Below are positions 33,145 to 43,684 of a stretch of 64,000 bases of DNA, in pieces (positions within the stretch are counted from its first letter, which is position 1; each line of letters opens with the position of its first letter). Source of the stretch: Paraspadella gotoi (lineage: Eukaryota; Chaetognatha); NCBI GenBank assembly GCA_051294375.1, contig JBJCIZ010000028.1, positions 62,001-126,000 of the forward strand, written 5' to 3'. The notes below the pieces were generated by a model. It made no database searches and had not been told where the DNA came from. It saw only the letters and a program-made list of their open reading frames with translations. A program made the translations under genes and the position numbers.

Positions 33145-33295
33145 TGGTGAGTTTCGTTCAGACGTCGTTCACACGTCGTTCACACATCATTCACGCGTCG
33201 TTGACAAGTCGTTCAAACGTCGTTCACACGTTGTCCAATGTCCATAAGTGGGTTGTTCATTTGTCTTTCATAAACCGTTCACACATGGCCCTCTC

Positions 33296-33480
33296 ATCGT
33301 TCACACTTCATTCACACGTTGTTTTCACGTCGTTCACACTTCATTCACACGTTGTTTTCACGTAGTTCACACTTCATTCACACGTTGTTTTCACGTCGTT
33401 CACACTTCATTCACACGTAGTTTTCACGTCGTTCACACTTCATTCACACGTTGTTTTCACGTCGTTCACACTTCATTCAA
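33296..33480 (+). repeat. TTCACACG minisatellite, unit about 33-36 bp
   Basis: Five near-identical units containing GTTCACACTTCATTCACACG and TTGTTTTCACGTC. The frame that reads HTSFTRCFHVV repeatedly is a by-product. Noisier versions lie at about 19610-19830 and 28480-28700. Confidence 0.9.
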
Positions 33481-34435
33481 AGGTCGTCGAGAACATAGCG
33501 AGTAAGGCGTAGTAAAATTCCTAAGTTTAACTTTAATTAAAATTCTAAAATTGAGAAACGAACGACATTATACTAATGAACATTTATGTAATAAAAAAAT
33601 TTATAATAAATTTTACAATTTACGCAGTAGGCCATATTTATACTAGTACTAAACCAATAAATATTAAAATTTCAAAATAGTTTTTTCTGAATTTTTTTTG
33701 CAGATTTGGATTCGTCATAAAAAGTTGACGAAAAGAAATATAACTCTTTTTGAAAAATTCCTTCATTAAGTGTGCGTCAAAACATAAATTAGAAAAAAGC
33801 CTATATTTTAATGCTGAAAATTAACTTTTATTATATATTAAATATTCGTTTTTTTTAAATTTTTAACCCACTTTAAATGAAAAGAATTTTTTTTAAAATG
33901 CATTTATATTTTCTTTTATCAACTTTTGACGAGGAATTCAAATCTGCCAAATTAAAATTAAGAAAAGTCTATTGTTTGAAATTTTTCGATTTTATAAGGA
34001 TAGTACTATTTATAAATATAGCCTACTGCGCAAAAATTAAAAAACATAAAAATTAATTTTTTTTTTACAAATTAATGTTAACTGCTATGGTATGTTGTTC
34101 ATTAATTTACTTTTAGAATTTTCGAATGTAACCTTTCACTACGCCTTAATAGCGAGACCTCTTTTCAGTACAGTCTACTAACTACCTGGAGCACTTGGCT
34201 AATATCTATGATAAATATAATTTATTATGTATTATTACATAATATTTTTTATTAGTTTTAACTGTCATTCTTTCATTACGATCTTTTATTCTGCGTGCCT
34301 TTACATCTGAAAATTTTTTTTATCTTGGCGAGCACGGATTTCTCCTCTCTCGCCTCTCTCCGTCTCTCCCCTCCTTCCCTCCCTAGTTCTCCCTCTCTCC
34401 GTCTCTCTCCTCTCTCTCTCGTCTCTTCTCTCTGC

Positions 34436-34485
<50 letters not shown>

Positions 34486-36539
34486 AGCAACTCGAGGTCC
34501 TGTGTTTCTCCAGACAAGCACCACCTGTCCTCGAACACTTTTGGTGCAGTTTAGCTCGGGTTGATAGCGATTCTCTTTTTCACTCACTCTCCCCACGTTT
34601 AAAAACTCATTCGATTTGACTTTTTACGATCATTTGATCACTTTGGCCGCATTGGCGGCATTTAGTATTTTCATAATTAGATAGACTGTGAACCAGTTTT
34701 TAGTTTGCTTTCAAAGACTCACAAAATATTATGTATGTCCCCGTTTTGGAAACTCCTTCTTACAGGTTTTTAAATAATAATTAAATGAAGCATTGAATGC
34801 CTTTTAAAAATATTCATCGTCGTTTTCTTCAATCATATGGAACTCATGTTAGACTCTTCGGAACAGGTGACATCAAATGCTCATCTTCGCTCTGATCTTC
34901 GATCTGACCATTGGTCGGTTGTTCGGTCCATCGGTCAGTATGTCTGTCCATTGGTCTGTCCCACTTACGTTAAAAATATAGTTGGTTGCTCATTTGTCAA
35001 GACCAGAATAAATAAGGGACTGCTAAGCGCCGCCTTCATGAGAAACATATTTAATAAGGCAGTCACTGCAGCGCAACACATTTGAATTACCTTTCCCGTG
35101 TTTTGATAATATTGCTGGAATATCATCCTCACCAAAAGTGGAACTGGATTGGAAGATAGGGCGATCGCAGCTAGAATAGAATCGCCAAATCATGATTGGT
35201 CGAGATGGAAACGGAATCCACCAATCAGCATGCAGGAACTTAGCTGATCATATAAGAAAAAAATTTTTAAAAATTCACTATTAAATAATTGCTAAAGAAA
35301 AACAACAGTTTTTAATTAAACATAAATTTATTAATTTAAAAATCTATAATTAAAATTGTGACGTACAACCATCTCCTCGGCCACTGGCGTATTCCGTCCT
35401 CGAAACGAAGGATCCTTGGCGCCTTTAAACGACAACAACAACAACAACGACAACAACAACAACCAAAGGCTTCATGTGATAACCAACGTTTAACTATAAT
35501 ATCTTTAAATGATGAGAATTTTAAGATATTATTATGAAATTGGTAAAAACCGATAAAAAAAAATTATCCATTCATTTAATAAATAAGCTCTCTTGCCCCT
35601 AACTTTGTACTCGCTCCTATCACTCTTTACGAGATAACGACAAGCTATCTATCAACACTCTCTCACATATGTAGTTATCTCTTGTATATTGATCCCTAAG
35701 AACATTGTTTTTACTTTTTTTTGCTATTATTTTCAATCTGGCTATCTTTTTATTACACCCATCTATAAAGTGACATTGTCTAGGTACTCTTCTCCCCTCA
35801 GAATTATTTACATTCAAACACGCCATTTTCTTATCAGAGCCACGCCTCTCTCTCCCCATCTCTCCCCGCCTTATTCTCCCTCTCTCTCTCCCTCTCTCTC
35901 CCTCCCTCTCTCCCTCTCTCCCTCTCTCTCCCTCTCCCTTCCTTTCCCTTATCGGACTCCTCTATTCTCCAACGCGAAAAAAACCGCGCGACCGTCCGCC
36001 ATTAAAACGCGATAAAGCGAAGTTTTTTTTAATTTTCTGGCTCTATTTTCTCAAAGCGTCCCATTTCGGCTTAAATTCAGAATAACGTAAGTTTATAAGT
36101 TTAACGATTAGGATAAGGGATAGCGAAATAGGCGGGGGTTACTGTTAGGGTTTAGCTGAAAGGTTTGGTTAGAGATAACGGGTTTGTGGATGAGGTTAGG
36201 GAATCAGGTTAGGGATGAGAGTGAAGGATTGGGTTAGGCTTTAAGCTAAATAATTAGAGTTAAGATTTAGGTTAATTATTTTGAAAAATAAAATAAAATA
36301 TCAAGTTCCGGAAGCCGGAACAAAAATGGGGAGTTTTACAAAAATAGTGACCTCTTTTCCTACCGCGGTGCCTCTATCGGCGAATGGGCGAATTAAAGCG
36401 TTAAGGAAGTAAAAAAAAACAACAAAAGGCAAACGGGCGGAGAAGAACTAAGATTGGAATTTTAAACGAGGAAAAACAGGAATAAAAAAAAAGAAAAAAG
36501 AAAAAAGCCAAAACTTCAAAGAAAGAACACGTTTGAAGA

Positions 36540-36650
36540 TAAAAATCTCGACAAAATCAGGACAAAGTTTTGACTTTTAAAAAGAAAAAAAAAAAGAAAA
36601 AGTCAAAACTTTGTCCCGATTTTTTTTTTGTCGAGATTTTTATCTTTAAA
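36540..36650. repeat. Long hairpin within repeat copy 3
   Basis: The arm with CTCGACAAAATCAGGACAAA and AGTTTTGACTTTT is followed after an A-rich loop by its near-perfect complement (AAAAGTCAAAACTTTGTCC ... TGTCGAG). A noisier version lies at about 31965-32075. Confidence 0.85.
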
Positions 36651-37025
36651 CAAGATTTAAAAAGAGAAAAAAAGAAAAACTTGTTCTCGCAGAGCAACTC
36701 TATAAGTCACTTTTCGGTCTGTCCCACTTACGTTAAAATTACATATAATTTGCCTATAGTTGGTTGCTCATTTGTTAAGACAGAAAAAAAACTCAATTCG
36801 AAAAAAAAAATTTAGTCATGTCATGTCATGTCATGTCATGTCATATCAAGTGATCAAAGGGAAATACACGTGAAAATAAAGTCACTGTGGCACATTGGAA
36901 TTACCGTTCTTGTTTTGTGAGTTCCTTCCTTTTCTCTTTTCCTTTTTCGATGTCGCTTCTTTTTCTTTTCTTTTCTCATTTCTCTGTTTTTATTTTATTT
37001 TATTTTAATTTATTTATATTTATTC

Positions 37026-37480
37026 TCTTTGTTTTGAAACCAGTTTCCTCTTCACATATCTTTTCTCCATTTCTTTCCCTTTTTTTTTCTTTCTTTCCTT
37101 TTTTTTAGGTCCAAACAAGTTTTCTCTCCATTTTTCTTTTCAATCTTTCTTTTCTTTCTCTTTCTTCTCTATTTCCTTTCTCTTTCTGTTTTTCCTTCTT
37201 TGCCAGTTTTCTCTCTCAACTATTTTCCTTTCTTTCCTCCTTTTTTCTTTTCCTCCATTTAGACTGAGTTTCTTTTTTTTCTAATTTTTTCTTCTCTTCT
37301 ATCTCCCATCCTCCCTTCTTTCTTTCCTCCCTCTCGCTCTCACTCTCTCTCTCTCTCACTCTCTCTCTCCTCTCTCTTCTCTCTCTCTCTCTCTCTCTCT
37401 CGTCTTCTCTCTCTCTCTCTCTCTCCGTCTAATTCTTCCTCCTCCCTCTCCCTCTCTCTTTCCTCCTTCTCCTCCAAGAG
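37026..37480. repeat. Pyrimidine-rich tract
   Basis: TTTCTTTCC-type sequence passing into (CT)n at 37330-37425. No gene seen. Confidence 0.85.
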
Positions 37481-37900
37481 TAAAACCAAGCAAAGGAGGG
37501 GGGCCCATTGTGGATGAGTGGTGCCTTTCTGCTGATGGAATCTCCCCCCGGCCAAACGCAAAGGAACCAATGGATGTTGTGAAGGATGGTGAGCGTTTGG
37601 GATTTTTTTTTTCTTGTTTGTATCGCGGAAGAGAAAAAGGAATAACAAGGCGTTGACTGGAAAATTTCCTTTTTAGCTGGCTGAGCGATAAATTCTATCT
37701 ATCGGCCGTTCGGATTCTTTTTTTTTTTTTTGCAAATTGTGCCACTTTATATTTTTACAAAAGTAAAATTGCATTATGTAACACTAATCTATATCATCAT
37801 AAAGCATTTTTTTATTGTATTTGAGACAATCAAAATAGGTACAGAAGGAAAAAGAGAAGAAGCGTCGATCTTAAAGAAGGAGAACTTAAACAATCACAAA

Positions 37901-38191
37901 ATGATATTTCGCAATTTTTCATTTTTTTTAGTTTCTTTAGTAATATTTCATGAAATTTACAACCAATATGTTATAACAAGGCTTTATAGGCCTCTTCAAA
38001 TTCAAAGGTTATCACATCAATAATTGGATATTCGCATCATTGTCCTAAGAAAAACTTTTCTAATGAATGAATCGGTGGATACTAAGACGACTGACAAAAA
38101 AATACAATTGCTAAGCAATTTGAAAGTATATTACAATAATAATTTAAGAAAACTATTAGGCTTGTATCGACAAATAAAAATTTGGGTATAT
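37901..38191 (+). pseudogene. Possible small exon or gene fragment with an in-frame stop
   Basis: The ATG at 37901 starts a hydrophobic N-terminus (MIFRNFSFFLVSLVIF) that resembles a signal or anchor segment. After 40 codons there is TAA at 38021-38023, and the same frame stays open for more than 55 further codons (LDIRIIVLRKTFLMNES onward) up to a strong donor, GTAAGT, at 38192. I do not recognise the product. Readings include a 40-residue secreted peptide, a membrane-anchored protein broken by one stop, or chance. Confidence 0.3.
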
Positions 38192-38229
38192 GTAAGTTTT
38201 AAGGGTTGTTGCTTTGTTTTTTGACCGTA

Positions 38230-39731
38230 AGTAGCAATAAAGCTCGCACTGCAATATGCAAATGAGTTTTTGAATTTTTAAAATTTGTAGCAACTATTGA
38301 ATATTCATCAAACTGAGCAATACTACGATTTCTTTGTTACATGTCCACCTTTTCAGCATTTTTAATTCAAATTAAACCAAATGTGGACAATAATTTTTAA
38401 TGAAAATAATTTTCGAGTTGCGAAGTTTTTGGAGAGAGAGTCGTGAGGGAAAGAAACAACCCAGGTGATTCTTTCGTGAATCGTATGTGGTTCACCCGAA
38501 ATAGTCGCTTCGTAAAGTTTTGCCCATTTCTTAAAAACGAATCGTCAAGTTAAGAAGTTAGAGATCGCAGATCGTAAATTGTAAAATGTAAATTATGTGG
38601 GAAGAAAACATCATAAAGGGAAGGGAAAAAGTAACTGCACCGTCAAGAGTGGTAAAAAGGCAAGAACTCAGGAAATGGCCGTAAGCCGCCTTGGGGGAAT
38701 GGCAAACCCTCAAGCCTGGTTCCAAGCCCTGGACCCGTTTCATGTCTGCTAGAGGGGGTTATAGAAGTTACGGACAGTCATCATCAGCCCACGTTGCGCC
38801 TTATCCACATGTTTCACTGTCTGTTTATTCTGCATAATCTCCATCAAGAATCGTTGTCTCATTGTGTGTTTAATGTTAAAAAAAACTTTTCTAATTTTCC
38901 CGTAAAAAACCACTCATACTTCCTTCGTAAGATTCGTTGGCGGGGGGAAATTTTTAAAAATGAATGACTCAAGAGATAAAGTTGAAAACCGATGGCACGT
39001 GATCTTAAAATGTGAAAATATAAGACAAGGGTGAAGAAAGATAAGGGAAAAAATAAAACTAGGGAGTTAAGAGAGTGAAAAAACAACGGAAGAGCGTCTC
39101 ACAGTCAATATAACAAGGGAGAACGGTGAAAAAAATGGAAGACCGTCTCACAGACCTTAAAAAATCCTTCACGCACGAATTCCGTGATGACTTATGGTCG
39201 CTCTCACCGACTTTCACAATTTTTTTTCACCGCGAGTACATTTTATTTTTCAAAGATGGCGGAACGGAGTGAAGAAAATAAGCAGCATGACTTAATAAAA
39301 TGTGTTAATTTGATTATGAGGCTGGTTTATTGGGCGCTATTTCGTTACAAATCCCTGGGAATAATATGATAAATAATATTAATAAACTAGGATTTTTTAA
39401 CCTGATTTTAAATTTAAATTTAAGCTGGAAAGCGGAACTTTTTGGAAATTAAGGCCGTTTATAATTTATTGTTTAGCTGTTTCGTTTATAATATTTTTAT
39501 TGCTTCGTTCTTTATCATATATTATTTATTGCTTGTCGTTTGTAATTCATTGTTCATTGTTTATTCTTTAAACGTTTATATTTACATTTCCTTTCCTCAT
39601 AATTTCGTCTTCACATCTATGAGTGGGCGTGAAGCCATTTCTTTTTTCACGACGCAAAATCGGAATGACTGAATCGTTTAGCCTCGAAATGTTGCGTCCT
39701 GAAATATGGAGGGCTTTAATGGGAGGGTGGA

Positions 39732-39773
<42 letters not shown>

Positions 39774-39919
39774 TATATAATTATATTATAGTTATATATA
39801 AGAGAAAAGAGATATTGATTGATTGATTTGATTTCTCATAAATGTGAGAGTTAACACAATAACACCTTAACCCGATGAGAAAGAAGGAGAGAGCGAGAGA
39901 GACGAGGAGAGAGAGAGAG

Positions 39920-39961
<42 letters not shown>

Positions 39962-41059
39962 GCCTTCCACCACCCAAAACAAAAATTTGTTTCTCAGATT
40001 TATTCATTTATTCTTTCTCCCCGGATTCGTCTCATCCAATTTTTCAGGCGGGAGAGACGAGATCCTCTCTCATTTTTCCTCTCTTTACTCCTCCTCCTCC
40101 TCCGAGGTATAGTGAAACCCTATAAATGACTCCTCCTCCTCCCTCTCATCTTCTTCCTCCTCCCCCTTCCTCCTCCTCCTCCTCCTCCTCCTCCTTGTTT
40201 CTCCTCATTCTTCCCGAATCGAAACTCTGGACTTCCTCGGTCCTCGAAGAAAGACGACGACGATGACGACGACGACGACGACGACGATGACGATGACGAA
40301 GAACGACGACGACAACAAAGATGACCACGACGACGATGATGACGACGGCGACCATGGAATAAGCGAAGATGACGGCGACAATTCAATTATGAAGACGACG
40401 ACGACGACGACGACGACGAACGACGACGGACGACACGACGACGACGACCGACGACGAAAGAGACAGACAACCAAATTTACGTCGGCGTTTTTGTCAAAAA
40501 AATAAAGATTAATTTCTTTTTTTTTTTTACTTTAATTTCGTCGTATTCACGTATTTACATTTTTTGTACAAAATTTTTAGAAATGTTTAATGCCAAGATT
40601 ATTTTTTTTATCTCTCGCACAGCACAAAAAATGTCAACACAGGAAAAGAAAAAAGAACCGAAACAAAAATGTAAACAAATACAAAAAAAAAATATACAAA
40701 AATGTCTCGACGAAATTAAAAAGGAACAAACGCATAAATTAACCTCCGAATTTTTTTTTTTTTTTCATTTTTCATGAGTCATTAGTCAAAAAAGACAAAG
40801 GATTTCAAACGTATGTACTATGTAATATATAAACACCTACATACAGTCCAGTGCAACGTCACGCAAAGTAGACAAACGTGACATCGAAATGAAGACCACC
40901 AAAAAAATTAACAAAAACCCTTTAACCGATTTTCAACCATTTTGAAAAAAAAAAAGTTTTAAAAATAATACAAAATCCTGGAATATTTAAAATCGATAAA
41001 CGACAACCACTCATCTTCTTCCTCTTCTTCCTCTTCCTCCTCCCAACCGGCGCCGCCAA
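38230..41059. other. Intergenic region with GA, CTC and CGA microsatellites
   Basis: No convincing gene. GA tracts lie at 39735-39770 and 39900-39957, CTC/TCC repeats at 40090-40195. A 37-codon frame at 39256 starts in a context of AAAGATGGCGG, which is also a YY1-like motif, so it is as likely regulatory as coding. Confidence 0.5.
40253..40460. repeat. (CGA)n imperfect trinucleotide repeat
   Basis: GACGACGATGACGA-type repeat of about 200 bases. Open in several frames as poly-Asp, poly-Thr or poly-Arg; no start context or splice sites support coding. Confidence 0.9.
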
Positions 41060-41767
41060 ATGAGCTCCGCCGCCGCAGCCGACGCCGCTTCGTCCGAAGA
41101 CGCCGCCCCCCTTTACGCCAACAACGCCACCTCCGACGGCGACAACAACGCCACCTCCATGGCGCCGCGCGACGTGTACTACCACACCGTCGGCGTCATC
41201 GACGAGCCGTTCCACTTTTACGTCCTCGGAGTGGGCGGGTCCACCGTCAATTTGGTGGGAGTGGTCGCCAACGTCGTCATCATTATTTTCTTGACGCAAT
41301 TGAGGCAGAGGTGAGGGGGAAGGATGGAGAAGAGTGGGGGAGTTAGGGCGGAGTGTGAGGAAATAGTAAACTGGGTTGGAATTGAAAGTTTATTATTTAT
41401 TTTATTTTATTATTTATAACGACGATAATTTTATTATTCGTCGTGGTTATATATTATATTTTTTAATCTCAAAGGGAATAAAAGAAAGAATTAGAATAAT
41501 GGCATTAATGTTTAATATTTAAAAAATAAAATTAAAGTCTCATAAAATATTATCCAGTAAGCCATATTCAAAGTATGATATAAATTAGGCCTGAATTTTT
41601 AATTAAAATTATAATTCATTTTTAAAAAATATATTCTTTAATTTTGTCAGAAAGGTTAAATTTATATTTAATATTTGTATTTTAGATTTTACAAATAAAT
41701 ATTATAAACATTAACTAAAAAAAAATAAATTTAGGGCGTTGATTCCGAACATTCACTTCGCCCTAGC
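41060..41767 (+). CDS. Rhodopsin-type 7TM receptor, 5' exon(s) only
   Basis: Exon 1 is 41060-41310. Its ATG has a strong context (GCCGCCAAATGA). It encodes an N-terminus with N-glycosylation sites (NNAT, NNAT) and then a first membrane helix, GSTVNLVGVVANVVIIIFL, ending in LRQR at a GTGAGG donor (phase 2). The order of extracellular tail, helix 1 with a central N and a basic first loop fits peptide receptors such as the FMRFamide-receptor group. A 33-base candidate exon at 41735-41767 (TTTAG acceptor, perfect GTGAGT donor, phase 2 to 2) would add ALIPNIHFALA, a plausible start of helix 2. No further exons are visible before the next gene, so the gene is incomplete here. Exon 1 is well supported; the second exon is tentative. 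Confidence 0.6.
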
Positions 41768-42254
41768 GTGAGTATTATCAGATCGACGGTTTCGTGGTAA
41801 TTTATGAAAGAATTAGTGCTATTGTGAAATTGCAACATCGGCGTAAAGAATTTCACGCCTTTCTCCGAATATCTGGGCGTGAGGAGGAAAAAAAAACTAT
41901 CTTTTTTCATTGTGTTTGGTTATTCGATATCACGATTTTAAATCGTTAATATTATCTCTATCAATTATTCTTATCAGTTAAAAAGCTTTTTCTCTCGCTC
42001 CGACCGATTCTGATAATTTGAAAAGAAGAAGATTAAATATATTTTTTTTTTATTGCGTCATTATTTTTTATCTAAACTTTGCTATTTTAGTCTTTCTGCT
42101 TTTTTATAAACAGTTTTCATCGTTCGATAGCGAAACGTCGGAACAGTGAAGGTTCCAAAACTGTGAAGGTTCCAAAACTGTAAATAGAATTCCCCTTTTG
42201 AATTGTAGTACAAAAAAGTAAAGTTAATTGGAATTATTCAGATTTCAGGAAGCA

Positions 42255-42285
<31 letters not shown>

Positions 42286-42292
42286 AATAACA

Positions 42293-42293
<1 letters not shown>

Positions 42294-42390
<97 letters not shown>
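42294..42390. repeat. (TAA)n microsatellite
   Basis: Nearly pure AAT/TAA repeat of about 95 bases. Confidence 0.95.
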
Positions 42391-42391
<1 letters not shown>

Positions 42392-42732
42392 TTAACGTTA
42401 ATAATAACGATTAATAATTTAAATTAATAATTTAAATAAATACCATACTCTCGGTTTGAACTCAAACAACAAGTCGAAGCAACTTACACTTGTTGTTCCA
42501 CTCAATGCGAAACTCGGTTCTTCCAAATTCTTTCAAAATGACGAAACCTGATTGGTCGAATCCAAACCGGATTTGATTGGTCGACCTCGGGATTTTGCGT
42601 TCGATCGAAATTTGGAGCCAATTTGGTTTAATTCTCTCTATTTTTATTCGATGTGCAACGGAACGAAAATCTCAAAATAAAAGTTTTCAAATTTTTCGAT
42701 TGACCTCATGACTCTGAGTCATCTTTAAAGGC

Positions 42733-42859
<127 letters not shown>

Positions 42860-43220
42860 TAAAACAGTCAGAAAATCTTTTTTAATATTTTCTGCCACTG
42901 AAGATGACTAAAAGACATATACATGTCGAAATTTCTAACTATTAAATTATTTTATCTTACCTCTATTATGTAAATAATAAAATAAAGCATTATCATCATG
43001 ACTTTGCGATGACGTTAAATTATTATTTAAAAGAAACTTGCTCATGCTTGAAACCTATTAATCATTTAATTCGATTATTCTAGACGTCGACCAACGCGGT
43101 TTTTTTTTTTTTTTTTGTGAATATTGCTCATAATTTAGTTTTTGAAATAATTTGGTTTTAATTGAAGTTCTTAGACTTAGTAGCAATTGGGAACTATTAA
43201 CATCACTGGATAGAGAGAGA

Positions 43221-43286
<66 letters not shown>

Positions 43287-43684
43287 CAAGCTGGTTAAGC
43301 CACTATTGATGTTTCACTTCTACAGTTTTTTTTCGTTCACTCTTCGTCAAAACTATCAGCTGTTCTCTTGTCCCGAGAGACAAAAAGAAAAGAAAACAAA
43401 ATAAAATCAAAGAAACAAAACAAAACCGCAAAAACAAAACAAAACCACAAAACATAAAAAAACCACAGGAACAACACTAAAAACTGAACAAAAACAAAAC
43501 AAAATCAAACAACAAAAACAAAACAAAAAACTACAACAAAACAAAACAGAACAAAAACAAAACAAAACCTACAAAACCAAAAACAATCCGCAAAACAAAA
43601 CTAAACCACTATAACAAAACGAAAACAAAACAAAATTCCAAAAACAAAACATCAAAAAAATCAACACCAAAAACCAAAACAACA

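Larger units (their letters stand above)
33145..37025 (+). repeat. Large dispersed repeat, copy 3 (cleanest)
   Basis: It begins inside the unit, just before the minisatellite, and runs to the GCCGGAACAAA segment near 36315 and a TTCCTTTTCTC tract near 36920. Homopolymers and internal repeats are more regular than in copies 1 and 2, so it is the best reference for the family. It contains a strong hairpin at 36540-36650. No protein gene recognised. Confidence 0.85.

Noticed and set aside
33144-33505. HTSFTRCFHVV repeat protein or CRISPR-like array
   Set aside because: It is a eukaryotic minisatellite with no spacers; the frame breaks in the other copies.
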